Source: an uncultured Pseudomonadota bacterium (GTDB taxonomy: Bacteria > Pseudomonadota > Alphaproteobacteria > RF32 > CAG-239). From it: a stretch of 40,887 nt of DNA. The DNA lies in assembly GCA_902793695.1 (NCBI GenBank), contig CADBEI010000015.1, forward strand, positions 1-40,887. The letters are read 5' to 3'. This document shows positions 26,042-34,176 of this stretch, one piece after another (position 1 is the stretch's first letter; every line of letters begins with the position of its first letter). A program made the position numbers and the translations under genes. The notes under the pieces were generated by a model. That model saw nothing but the letters and a program-made list of their open reading frames with translations. It searched no databases and was not told the origin of the DNA.

Positions 26042-26216
26042 TATCAGGCACATTCTCTGAGTTTTTAGGAAGTTGTGTACCTTTTGTTGTACACGTCGTC
26101 GAAAAACCCCTTCGTATTTACTGCATTCTCCGTATTTTTAAAGCTTCATACACCGCGGGAAAAACCTTTTTTCATAAACTCCATTCTCTGAGTTGATAGA
26201 AAGTTATGTACCTCTT
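26017..26216. repeat. Three degenerate tandem repeats upstream of tolQ
   Basis: Three units of roughly 58-73 bp start TACAC at 26017, 26090 and 26149. Each has a GAAAAACC(C/T)YTT segment and a CATTCTC segment (26051, 26124, 26182), followed in the first and third by AAGTTRTGTACCT. The 387-bp thyA-tolQ gap holds nothing else except the thyA terminator and a probable tolQ promoter region (TTGCCT, 16 nt, TATGTT). Confidence 0.6.
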
Positions 26217-26349
26217 TTCTGAGGCAAAAATCTGATTGGTAAAATTGCAAAAAAACTTGTGAAAAATCATAATATTAATTGCCTGTTAAACAATTTGTGC
26301 TATGTTGACACCAACTTAATATGAATTGCAATTTATAAAGGTTACAAAA

Positions 26350-27099
26350 ATGGAATCACAAGCTCTTTCTGAGGTTGCACAAGCAGCCACACAACAAATG
26401 TCTTTATGGGATATGGTCTGGTCCTCGGACACCATTACCAAACTGGTTATGATAGGTTTAATCGCCGCTTCGGTATGGTCGTGGGCGATTATTTTGGAAA
26501 AATTCGCCGTTCTTCGTCAGGTACGTCGTCAGTCCAAAAAGTTTGAAGAAGCATTTTGGTCAGGTGGTTCGCTGGATAGATTATATGAAGCTATCGGCAA
26601 CCGTCCGCGTGATCCGATGAGTGCGATTTTCGTGGCCGCCATGCGCGAGTGGAAGCGCAACACGCTGATGATTGGCAAAACCGACCGCAGTTTGCGCGGC
26701 GTTTCGTTGCAACAGCGTATTGAAAAAGCAATGTCGGTTTCGATGGAAAAAGAAATGGACAGTTTGGATACGCACCTCGGCTTTTTGGCAACAACCGCAT
26801 CGGTGGCGCCACTCGTCGGTTTGTTCGGTACGGTTTGGGGTATCATCAACAGCTTTAACGCGATTGCCGTAACCCAAAGCAACTCGCTTTCCGCTATGGC
26901 TCCGGGTATTGCCGAAGCGCTGTTTACCACTGCCTTTGGTTTGATTGCCGCAATTCCGGCGGTGGTGGCCTACAACGCAATTTCTTCCAACATTGACCGC
27001 TATTCCCGCTCGCTCGATAATTTTATTACCGAGTTTTCGACGATTTTATCGCGTGAAATTGATGCAACAACCCTGAAAGCCGATATGGCCGGAGAATAA
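26350..27099 (+). CDS. tolQ: Tol-Pal system protein TolQ
   Basis: TolQ is the proton-channel subunit of the Tol motor that draws the outer membrane in at division. The 249-aa protein has three membrane segments (about 27-47, 142-165, 180-200). Conserved signatures include LGFLATTASVAPLVGLFGTV and GIAEALFTTAFGLIAAIPAV, which line the ion path. I chose the ATG at 26350, 8 nt after AAAGG, over an in-frame start at 26326. tolR follows by 2 nt. The ybgC, tolB and pal genes usually linked are not in this window. Confidence 0.95.
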   Translation: MESQALSEVAQAATQQMSLWDMVWSSDTITKLVMIGLIAASVWSWAIILEKFAVLRQVRRQSKKFEEAFWSGGSLDRLYEAIGNRPRDPMSAIFVAAMREWKRNTLMIGKTDRSLRGVSLQQRIEKAMSVSMEKEMDSLDTHLGFLATTASVAPLVGLFGTVWGIINSFNAIAVTQSNSLSAMAPGIAEALFTTAFGLIAAIPAVVAYNAISSNIDRYSRSLDNFITEFSTILSREIDATTLKADMAGE

Positions 27100-27101
27100 A
27101 T

Positions 27102-27536
27102 ATGGCATTTATGTACAACAATTCATATCATCGCCGCCAACTGCGCCGCAAAGCCGACATTAACATTACCAATCTGATGGACGTAATGATGGTGCTTCTG
27201 GTGGTGTTTATGGTGGCCGCGCCGTTGATGACCTCCGGTATTCCGCTGAACTTGCCGAAAGTCGGGGGTAAGGCGATGACCGGCGATAATACATCGGTAA
27301 ACATCAGTGTTGACCAAGACGGCTATTATTACATCGGTAAAAGTGTGGTGGAAGATGATAAAATCCTCGCCAAACTTCAAGCTATCAAAGGTGAAAACGA
27401 TGAATTGACCGTTACTATTTCCGGTGACACCGATGCCCACTATGGTCGCGTTATCGGCTTAATGGCAATTTTGAAAGAAGCCGGATATGAAAAGGTCGGG
27501 CTGAAGACGGAATCCAAACCGTTGGGTAAAAAATAA
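27102..27536 (+). CDS. tolR: Tol-Pal system protein TolR (ExbD family)
   Basis: The 144-aa protein has a short cytoplasmic basic tail, one membrane helix (NLMDVMMVLLVVFMV) with the protonatable Asp27, and a periplasmic domain with SGDTDAHYGRVIGLMAILKE. It works with TolQ to couple proton flow to TolA. Confidence 0.95.
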   Translation: MAFMYNNSYHRRQLRRKADINITNLMDVMMVLLVVFMVAAPLMTSGIPLNLPKVGGKAMTGDNTSVNISVDQDGYYYIGKSVVEDDKILAKLQAIKGENDELTVTISGDTDAHYGRVIGLMAILKEAGYEKVGLKTESKPLGKK

Positions 27537-27558
27537 CTTTTAAGAAAAGCGCGGGCTT

Positions 27559-28511
27559 ATGAACAAATACTTGAAACAATCAATCATTTTACACGTTGCG
27601 GTGTTTCTTGCAATGTGGATTGATATGCCTAGTTTTTGGCATCACGATATGACACTCGGGCAAAATCCGATTATTGTTGACCTCTCGCAGGTCAAGATAG
27701 ATGAGTTTACCAATTTGCCGACCAAGGCGGAATTCGGACCGGAAGACCAAAAAGCTACCGTAACCGAGCATAAAGAGCAATATACTCAAGATTCTGCGCC
27801 GGAGCCTGAACCGCAAAAAGCCGATACTCCGACCGAGGATAAGCAACCGCAGGAAGAACCGATAGAGGAGCCGAAAGAAGATTATGTGGCACCGCCGGAA
27901 CCGGAAAAGAAACCGGCGCCGGATAAAAAAACGGAGCCGAAAAAACAACCGAAACGCCCGCCGGTGCCGACGGCTAAACCTAAACCGAAGCCGCAGCCTA
28001 AACCGGAAAAACCGGCCGATAAGAAAAAGCCGGAAGAGCAGAGTAAGGTTCGCAGCAACGCTTTGAAGAGCCTGATGCAGGAAATTGATAACGACCGCAA
28101 TATTGATATCGGCGCCAAAAATCAAAAAGCGATGATTAAAGAGGGGACTCCGGTCAGAAATATGGGTATCGAGGGTGGCAACAGTCAAGGCTCGTACTTC
28201 AGCGATTTAACCATCTCCGAAACCGATGCCATCGCCAGCTTGTTGCGCCAAAACTGGAACCTTGATCCGGGGGCTATGGGTATTGACGGTATGATGGTGG
28301 AAATCCGCGTGTTCTTGGAGCGCGACGGCTCGATTAAAGAAATAGAATTTGTGGATAAAGCACGCTATAATACCGACCCGAACTATCGTTCCGTGGCCGA
28401 GAGTGCGCGTCGTGCCATTATTATGACCGGTAACGCCTTTAAACAGGTATTCGGGACGTGTGGAATACTTTGCGCCTATACTTCGACCCGCTCGATAAGG
28501 GCGTTAGATAA
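27559..28511 (+). CDS. tolA: TolA, with an apparent frameshift near its 3' end
   Basis: TolA spans the periplasm and links TolQR to the outer membrane. It has an N-terminal membrane helix (residues 8-20), a long Pro/Lys/Glu-rich rod (about 70-165) and the C-terminal TolA domain (LTISETDAIASLLRQNWNLD to AESARRAI). After NAFKQV the open frame leaves family sequence. One base shifted (-1) near 28451-28456, the next frame reads RDVWNTLRLYFDPLDKGVR and stops at 28511, which is the proper TolA ending. So one base is missing in the gene or in this assembly. In the unshifted frame the ORF runs on into a separate downstream gene. Confidence 0.8.
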
Positions 28512-28545
28512 AACTGTAAAAAAACACCTCTCGAAAAATAAAATG

Positions 28546-28574
28546 TTGACAAAATACGGTTTTCAGTGTAAAAC
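28546..28574 (+). promoter_or_regulatory. Promoter of the 112-aa ORF
   Basis: TTGACA (28546-28551), 17-nt spacer, TAAAAC (28569-28574). It lies between the restored TolA stop and the ATG at 28600. Confidence 0.65.
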
Positions 28575-28599
28575 GGTATTAACAAAAAACAATTTATAT

Positions 28600-28938
28600 A
28601 TGAATATTGAAGGAATAAAAAGAGTATTGGACGCCGACGGTATCCTTTACTCGGTATTGTCTGAGGATAGAAAAGTGGAAATTGAAGAGATGACCACCGT
28701 TCCTCGTTCCCATGCAGAAATGCATCGGAAAATTTTAGTATTGACAGCCGGTAGCATTAAGGAGGCTGAACGCTCTAGGGAAGACTGGCAAGGGTTTGTG
28801 AATGTCATTCTTGATACAAGTTGTTCCAGATGTTTGGAGAGGTTACATCCGGCAAATCTGATTCTTATCAGCAAGAACGATACCGGCAAAACCATTGCTG
28901 CTCTCCATGAGGCAATGCACAAGCGCAGCGGTCGCTGA
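28600..28938 (+). CDS. Small unrecognised protein, 112 aa
   Basis: The ATG at 28600 lies 26 nt after a good promoter and gives a 112-aa product with a CSRC pair near 75-78 and a C-terminal ATP/GTP-loop-like segment NDTGKT that is too short to be called a P-loop. No family is recognised. The reading frame is open with the unshifted tolA frame, which is why a naive call would fuse them. No clear Shine-Dalgarno is seen. A terminator follows at 28945. Confidence 0.5.
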   Translation: MNIEGIKRVLDADGILYSVLSEDRKVEIEEMTTVPRSHAEMHRKILVLTAGSIKEAERSREDWQGFVNVILDTSCSRCLERLHPANLILISKNDTGKTIAALHEAMHKRSGR

Positions 28939-28944
28939 AAAAAT

Positions 28945-28977
28945 ACCCTGAAACGTGATTGTTTCAGGGTAATTTTT
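28945..28977. terminator. Bidirectional terminator between the 112-aa ORF and htpG
   Basis: ACCCTGAAAC and GTTTCAGGGT form a perfect 10-bp stem with a 6-nt loop, T-rich on the plus side and A-rich on the other. Confidence 0.85.
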
Positions 28978-29002
28978 AATTTTAAACCGAGAAAAGCTGA
29001 AA

Positions 29003-30820
29003 TTAAGCGCTTTTTTGCCAACCGCGCAGAATATAGTCGCTCAACTTTTCGCTGAAAAACGAACTGTCGGTAATAGCCTCGCCCTCGGCGATTTTAGCCT
29101 GATCCAGAAGCTGGCTCTTGTCAAACATACTGTCGGCCAGTTTGATAATCAGCGGATGATACGGATTTACTTCCAAAATGCGTGAGCTGGCAAAAGATGT
29201 CTGCTGTTGGTGGTTGCGCATCAAGCGCTCGAGGTGAATACTCATTTGGCCGTTTTCCACCGTCAGACTGACCGGACTTGAAGTCAGTTTTTCGGTAGCC
29301 ACGACTTTGCCTACTTCATTTTTGAACAATTCGCTCATAAAATCGGTCAATTTTTTCAAACTTCCTTCGTCGGCGCGCGGCGTATCGCGTTCCATCTTCA
29401 AATCCATATCAGCTTGCGAAACGTGCTTAATCGGATATCCTTTATAGTTTGTAAGCACTTGGACCCAGAACTCATCAATCGGGTCGGTCAACAGCAACAC
29501 TTCAATTCCTTTGGCTTTGAAAGCTTCAAGCTGCGGATTGTTGCGGAGCGTCGGCACATCGTCGCCGGTAATGTAATAAATGTTGGTTTGTCCTTCATTT
29601 ACGCGCGATATGTATTCATCAAGCGAAGTCAGACGCTCGTTGTCGTTGGTGGAATAAAAGCGCGACAGCGAGGCCACCATCTCACGATTTGCCACGTCTT
29701 CGTAAATACCTTCTTTAAAAGCAATACCGAAAACTTTCCAGAATTTCATATAGTCATCATAATCTTCCGAGCGGGTTTTCAATTCCTTCAAAATACGTCC
29801 GACCGTGCCGTTCTTAATCTTGGCAATCAGCGCATTTTGTTGCAACATTTCACGCGAAATATTCAGCGGCAAATCGGCACTGTCGATAATACCTTTGACA
29901 AAGCGCAAATATGCCGGCATTAATCCTTCTACCTTGTCGGAGATAAACACGCGATTTACATACAGCTTTAAACTTTGTTGGCGGTCAGGCTGAAACAAAT
30001 CATACGGAGCCTCCGACGGAATGTATAAAAGTCCGGTATATTCGATGTTGCCTTCGGCCTTAAAGTGCAATCTGAGCCACGGTGTATCAAAATTGCGTGA
30101 AATATGATGATAAAATTCGTTATACTGCTCGTCGGTAATATCGGCCTTATTTTTGGTCCACAGCGCCGAGCCGGTATTCACGGTTTCTTCGCCGGCCTTA
30201 CCTAAATCAAGCACAATCGGATAATTGATGTGGTCGGAATAGGTGCGAATAATGTGACGCAAATAAATTGTATCCACATAATCTTTGGCATCATCTTTGA
30301 GATAAAGCTTGATGTCGGTACCGACTTTATCGCGCTTGGCTTCGGTAATCTCAAAGCCGTCAACACCGTTGGAAGTCCACAGCCAAGCCTGTTCTTCGCC
30401 GGCGCGACGCGTAGTTACCTCAACTTTAGAGGCTACCATAAATGCCGAATAAAAACCGACACCGAACTTGCCGATCAGATCAACAATCGAGCCGTTATCT
30501 TTTGCATTATTCACAAATTCCGCGGTGCCCGATTTGGCGATTGTTCCCAAATGGTGTACCAAATCGTCTTTATTCATACCGATACCGTTATCGCTGACAG
30601 TCAGCGTATTTTCTTCGGCATTCGGCGTAATCGTGATTTTAAACTCGCCGTTATTTTTAACGATTCCCGGATTGGTCAGCGAATAATAACGCAGTTTATC
30701 GCAGGCGTCGCTGGCGTTGGAAATAAGTTCGCGTAAAAAGATGTATTTTTCCGAATACAGCGAATTAATTACAATATCGAGAAGTTTGGTTACTTCTGTT
30801 TTGAATTTTTGTTTGCTCAT
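29003..30820 (-). CDS. htpG: Chaperone HtpG (Hsp90)
   Basis: An ATP-dependent chaperone of the cytoplasm. From the ATG at 30820 the protein is 605 aa, the family length is about 620. The GHKL ATP site is clear: ELISNASDACDKLRY, VSDNGIGM and IGKFGVGFYSAFMV. The middle domain has LPLNISREMLQQN with the catalytic Arg. An in-frame start at 30841 is rejected because GGGAG lies 7 nt before 30820. That ribosome binding site is within a perfect inverted repeat (see 30828). Confidence 0.96.
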   Translation of the reverse strand: MSKQKFKTEVTKLLDIVINSLYSEKYIFLRELISNASDACDKLRYYSLTNPGIVKNNGEFKITITPNAEENTLTVSDNGIGMNKDDLVHHLGTIAKSGTAEFVNNAKDNGSIVDLIGKFGVGFYSAFMVASKVEVTTRRAGEEQAWLWTSNGVDGFEITEAKRDKVGTDIKLYLKDDAKDYVDTIYLRHIIRTYSDHINYPIVLDLGKAGEETVNTGSALWTKNKADITDEQYNEFYHHISRNFDTPWLRLHFKAEGNIEYTGLLYIPSEAPYDLFQPDRQQSLKLYVNRVFISDKVEGLMPAYLRFVKGIIDSADLPLNISREMLQQNALIAKIKNGTVGRILKELKTRSEDYDDYMKFWKVFGIAFKEGIYEDVANREMVASLSRFYSTNDNERLTSLDEYISRVNEGQTNIYYITGDDVPTLRNNPQLEAFKAKGIEVLLLTDPIDEFWVQVLTNYKGYPIKHVSQADMDLKMERDTPRADEGSLKKLTDFMSELFKNEVGKVVATEKLTSSPVSLTVENGQMSIHLERLMRNHQQQTSFASSRILEVNPYHPLIIKLADSMFDKSQLLDQAKIAEGEAITDSSFFSEKLSDYILRGWQKSA

Positions 30821-30827
30821 AAAAAAT

Positions 30828-30859
30828 CTCCCATATATCAACTGTTACTTATATGGGAG
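30828..30859 (-). promoter_or_regulatory. Hairpin masking the htpG ribosome binding site
   Basis: On the htpG strand CTCCCATATA (30859-30850) and TATATGGGAG (30837-30828) are perfect 10-bp inverted arms with a 12-nt loop. The 3' arm ends in GGGAG, the Shine-Dalgarno, 7 nt before the ATG. Folded, the mRNA hides the ribosome binding site. As htpG is a heat-shock gene, an RNA thermometer is a plausible function; a protein operator is an alternative. Confidence 0.6.
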
Positions 30860-30903
30860 TATTTTTTTGCGTTCGCAAGAGGCGGAGCTAATTTTTTATA
30901 AAG

Positions 30904-31758
30904 TTATTTTACAATATCCACCGAGCAATTATCTCGCAAAAATTCCAGCTCTTCCAACGGCGCAACGTGCCAGACGGCAGCATAATCAAAGTCTTCTTCT
31001 GCCGGTATGACTTCCGATTCCAAAATATGCAGATATTGTTCCGCCTGTTTTTCCGAAAACGCGCAAGTATATTCCAAAAACATAGATTCGGAGAAATAAC
31101 TTGATTCGGCCGGAGGAATGTTTTTAAGTAAAATATGGTCGATTTTATCGGTTTTTTGCACCGTAAATTTATAAACACAGGAATCTCCTTTAAGACCGAT
31201 AATTTCACGAGAAAATTCCAACCCCGAAGCTGTTTCTTTTTGCTGTATCGGCGTACAGGCAGCCAGATTGCGGCGGATATTTTGTGTGTTATCGATTTCT
31301 TCCCGATAAAAACTGCAATATTTTGGGTCCGACATAATCTTTACCGCCGCTTGATAATCTTCATCTTTCTCAATATAATATTTATCCCAACGTTGCGAAT
31401 ACGCTTTGTTTTCAAAGCGCTGCAACGCGTGTGCATAAGTTTTGGCCACATCTGCCGGCAGCGAACAATCCTGATGAATTTCCACTGAAGAATTGGTAAC
31501 ACCTGTAATATGCAATTCGCACATACCGTCTTTCATTCCGTCTATGGTATACAGATTATTTACGGCTACATCTTTGCGTCGCAACGGTCTTTCGGAGTGG
31601 TATGGTTCGCACTTTTCCAAACTTGCGGTAAAACCCTGTGGCAATACCAGTTTGCTAACAGTAACATCAATGGAAAGTATCTGCGCCTCCGCCGGATTCG
31701 ACAGATAAGCCGCACCCGCCGTAATTGCCAGACTAATCAGGTATTTTAATGCGTTCAA
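30904..31758 (-). CDS. Exported protein, 284 aa, unknown
   Basis: The first 25 residues are a Sec signal peptide (LISLAITAGAAYLSNPAEA). The mature part has about seven Cys, which suggests disulfides and a periplasmic location, and two similar halves of pattern KCEPYHS...C.L.I.G and ACTPIQQ...C.YKF. No family is recognised. It overlaps the end of murA by 26 nt on the same strand, so it is probably expressed with murA. Confidence 0.6.
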   Translation of the reverse strand: MNALKYLISLAITAGAAYLSNPAEAQILSIDVTVSKLVLPQGFTASLEKCEPYHSERPLRRKDVAVNNLYTIDGMKDGMCELHITGVTNSSVEIHQDCSLPADVAKTYAHALQRFENKAYSQRWDKYYIEKDEDYQAAVKIMSDPKYCSFYREEIDNTQNIRRNLAACTPIQQKETASGLEFSREIIGLKGDSCVYKFTVQKTDKIDHILLKNIPPAESSYFSESMFLEYTCAFSEKQAEQYLHILESEVIPAEEDFDYAAVWHVAPLEELEFLRDNCSVDIVK

Positions 31759-33025
31759 TGTCTGCTCCTATTGCTTTAAATTTTTCTTCCAAATGTTCAT
31801 AGCCGCGGTCCAAGTGATAAACGCGGTTGACGATGGTTTCGCCTTCTGCCACCAAACCGGCCAAAATCAAGGCAAACGAGGCGCGTAAATCGGTTGACAT
31901 CACCGGTGCGGCCGAAAGTTTTTCCACTCCGCGTACAATCGCCGAAGCGTGACCGTGTACATTGATGTTTGCGCCCATACGCATCAGCTCCGGAACGTGC
32001 ATAAAACGATTTTCCCAAATACTTTCGGTAATCATGGCCGCACCTTCGGAAACACACATCAATGCCATAAATTGTGCCTGCAAATCGGTCGGAAAACCGG
32101 GATAATAATCGGTGAATACATCTTGCCCGACCAGTTTTGCGTTTTGCGCGTCAACAATAAATCCGTTATCGGTCATTTCTATGGTGGCGCCGGTTTTGCG
32201 CAAAATATCCAGTGGCGTTTGCAAAAATTGCGCCGGAGCATTAACCAGTTCCACCCGCCCGTGTGTAATGGCTGCGGCCACGGCATACGAACCGGCCTCA
32301 ATACGGTCGTTGATAATCTCGTGCGTTACGCCGTGCAATTTTTCCACACCATGAATGGTCAGGGTAGAGGTATTTGCTCCTTCGATTTGCGCGCCCATCT
32401 TATTTAAAATATCGATTAAATCGGCGATTTCCGGCTCTTTGGCGGCATTTTCGATAACGGTTGTGCCTTCGGCCAGAGCGGCGGCCATCAAAATATTGCA
32501 GGTAGCACCGACCGATGCCGAGTGAAAGGCAACGTGCGCACCTTGCAACCTACCGTCAACATCGGCAACCACATAGCCGTTTTTGATTTCGATTTTGGCA
32601 CCCATTTGCTCAAGCGAGGATAAGTGAATATCCATCGGACGCGCCCCGATGGCGCATCCCCCCGGCAACGAGAGTTCAACGTGGCGATATTTAGTCAAAA
32701 GCGGCCCCAAAACATAGTAAGAAGCACGCATTTTGCGCACATAATCATAAGGTGCCACCAAACTGGTCGGCTGCGGCGTATGATAAGTAATGGTTTGAGT
32801 CAAATGCCCGTTGCGCTCTTCGGATTTTTCTTCAATCTTTGTGCCGAGTTGCAACAACAACGCGTTCAGCGACTTAATATCGGAAAGAAACGGAATATTT
32901 TGAATCGTTACCGGTTCATCGGTCAGCAAACTGGCACAGATAATCGGCAAGGCGGTATTTTTGGCGCCGCTGATAAATACTTTTCCGAACAGCGGTTTTC
33001 CGCCGATAATTTTAATCTTGTCCAC
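31733..33025 (-). CDS. murA: UDP-N-acetylglucosamine 1-carboxyvinyltransferase
   Basis: MurA begins peptidoglycan synthesis by transferring enolpyruvate to UDP-GlcNAc. From the GTG at 33025 the protein is 430 aa, with Lys22-Asn23 and catalytic Cys124 in PGGCAIGARPMD, so the fosfomycin target Cys is present. The longer open frame from 33121 adds basic residues unlike MurA; AAGGAG is 7 nt before the GTG, which therefore decides the start. The start lies within the 47-aa ORF, so the two are coupled. Confidence 0.96.
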   Translation of the reverse strand: MDKIKIIGGKPLFGKVFISGAKNTALPIICASLLTDEPVTIQNIPFLSDIKSLNALLLQLGTKIEEKSEERNGHLTQTITYHTPQPTSLVAPYDYVRKMRASYYVLGPLLTKYRHVELSLPGGCAIGARPMDIHLSSLEQMGAKIEIKNGYVVADVDGRLQGAHVAFHSASVGATCNILMAAALAEGTTVIENAAKEPEIADLIDILNKMGAQIEGANTSTLTIHGVEKLHGVTHEIINDRIEAGSYAVAAAITHGRVELVNAPAQFLQTPLDILRKTGATIEMTDNGFIVDAQNAKLVGQDVFTDYYPGFPTDLQAQFMALMCVSEGAAMITESIWENRFMHVPELMRMGANINVHGHASAIVRGVEKLSAAPVMSTDLRASFALILAGLVAEGETIVNRVYHLDRGYEHLEEKFKAIGADIERIKIPD

Positions 33026-33155
33026 GTTGGTTCTCCTTTGCTTCTTTCTTTTTATTAAGTTCAGCCTGTTGTTTTTTGCGCTTGGCAATATTTTTTTGCA
33101 AGGCTTTTGCCTCTTTTTCAAAACGTATTTGCTGTTGTGATTTTTGATTAGTCAT
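33012..33155 (-). CDS. Small basic protein upstream of murA, 47 aa
   Basis: The ATG at 33155 opens a 47-codon frame rich in Lys, Gln and Arg, containing LQKNIAKRKKQQAE. It ends 14 nt inside murA, in another frame. Small basic ORFs of the type ALRENLKRRKAQ directly before murA are, to my knowledge, common in alphaproteobacteria, which supports this as a real gene. Function is unknown. Confidence 0.6.
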   Translation of the reverse strand: MTNQKSQQQIRFEKEAKALQKNIAKRKKQQAELNKKKEAKENQRGQD

Positions 33156-33295
33156 TCTTTTTCCTTGTTTGAATTCATGATGAATTATATCGGGTATTGT
33201 GCTTTAATACAAGTAAAGTTTGCCTTTAATAACAGGAAAAGGTCGATAGGTTTATATCTTCATTCACAAAAAATGTAAAAATATAAAAAAAGTTC

Positions 33296-33323
33296 TTGCA
33301 ATTTATTTTTTATGTGATATTAA
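33296..33323 (+). promoter_or_regulatory. Promoter of tRNA-Gly(GCC)
   Basis: TTGCAA (33296-33301), 16-nt spacer, TATTAA (33318-33323), 20 nt before the tRNA. Confidence 0.55.
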
Positions 33324-33343
33324 ATAATTCGTTCGCAGATGAT

Positions 33344-33418
33344 GCGGGTATAGCTCAGGGGTAGAGCGCAACCTTGCCAAGGTTGATGTCGTGGGTCCGA
33401 ATCCCATTGCCCGCTCCA
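33344..33418 (+). tRNA. tRNA-Gly (anticodon GCC)
   Basis: A 75-nt tRNA with acceptor GCGGGTA/TGCCCGC, anticodon loop TTGCCAA and an encoded CCA. The T-loop reads TCCGAAT, so the nearly invariant T55 (made into pseudouridine) is C. Confidence 0.93.
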
Positions 33419-33510
33419 ATTTATTTAATATGAGAGAGGAATATGTTTCCTCTCTTTTACATAAGTACTCAACGGCACGGTTTTAAGCGATGTTTGCGAG
33501 TACGGATGAT

Positions 33511-33584
33511 TGCTTCATCGTCTAATGGTAGGACAGCGGATTCTGACTCCGTCAATCTTGGTTCGAGTCCAGGTGAAGCAGCCA
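33511..33584 (+). tRNA. tRNA-Gln (anticodon CTG)
   Basis: A 74-nt tRNA with acceptor TGCTTCA/TGAAGCA, anticodon loop TTCTGAC, T-arm GGTTCGAGTCC and an encoded CCA. The last 14 nt recur at 33884-33897. Confidence 0.95.
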
Positions 33585-33929
33585 ACATAAACAACCGCCT
33601 TGTGGCGGTTTTTTTGTTGGCTGATTTACCTGAGGTGAAGAAGCAAGCGGTTCGGGGAGCCACCGGCGCAAAAGTGTCGGTGGCGATGACTCAGTGGCGA
33701 CAGCCATCTGAGCTCTTGAGCCGATAAGGCGAAAGATGCGCTGGAGGAACAAAAACAACCTCAAAATGTTGTTTTTGGACGACAGGCGAAGTGCACTTAA
33801 TGAGCCAGAGCGAAAGTGATGGCGAATTTAGTGAACGAGTGACCGAAGCAAGCGCAAGCGAAGCAAGACGCGCGCACTGTCTAAGGTGAAGCAGCCAATA
33901 AAAAAAGCCGCCCTTGTGGCGGTTTTTTG
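33571..33929 (+). repeat. Direct repeat of tRNA-Gln 3' end plus terminator
   Basis: AGGTGAAGCAGCCA at 33571-33584 (tRNA 3' end) recurs at 33884-33897, and each copy is followed by a CCGCC/GGCGG terminator (33593-33616 and 33906-33929). The 300 bp between contain two small hairpins (CCACCG/CGGTGG, AAAAACAAC/GTTGTTTTT) and a purine-rich GAAGCAAGCG-type stretch but no convincing gene. An open frame covering tRNA-Gln here is not coding. Confidence 0.7.
33593..33616 (+). terminator. Terminator of tRNA-Gln
   Basis: AACCGCC and GGCGGTT form a 7-bp stem with loop TTGT, followed by a T run. Confidence 0.85.
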
Positions 33930-33945
33930 TTTATAAATATATATT

Positions 33946-34006
33946 GTCATTCCTCGAGGTGTGCGGCGCATCACCTCGTCAAGGAATCTTATCTTTGCAA
34001 AGCGCT
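33946..34006. repeat. Palindromic repeat, copy A (half)
   Basis: GTCATTCCT, then a hairpin CGAGGTG/CACCTCG with loop TGCGGCGCAT, then AAGGAATCTTATCTTTGCAA. Same plan as copies B and C but with different stem bases. It lacks the right-hand terminus. The stretch 34007-34110 contains only AT-rich sequence. Confidence 0.75.
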
Positions 34007-34111
34007 ATATTTTAAATTAATTCGTAGATGCCTTGAATTTTTTGGAAAAACCGAAAAATAGGCATGACATTTAGCTTTGAATATAAAAAATCACTTTTTT
34101 GCAAAAAACAC

Positions 34112-34176
34112 TTGACAAAAAATCGGGGGGTAAACTGAAAGTATAAAAAAATGATTCGCAACAAAAGGAGGAAAAG
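34112..34176 (+). promoter_or_regulatory. Leader/promoter of the 430-aa gene (shared type)
   Basis: CACTTGACAAAAAATC, a G run, TAAACTGAAAGTATAA, a GATTC and a GGAGG ribosome binding site occur in this order, as before the genes at 35912 and 37137. TTGACA is a clear -35; the -10 is uncertain because spacing differs between copies. Confidence 0.6.

Noticed and set aside
27589..28188. 199-residue Arg-rich frame on the minus strand
   Set aside because: Antisense of the Pro/Lys/Glu-rich part of tolA; its composition follows from the codons of that low-complexity region.
28440..28460. Programmed -1 frameshift in tolA
   Set aside because: TTTAAAC occurs nearby but in the wrong phase for a slippery heptamer, and no strong downstream stem is seen. 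A missing base is simpler.
30877..30900. TTGCGTTCGCAA palindrome near htpG as a terminator
   Set aside because: Short 5-bp stem with no T run; more likely part of the htpG upstream region.
33443..33727. 94-residue frame on the plus strand
   Set aside because: Runs through tRNA-Gln and its terminator.
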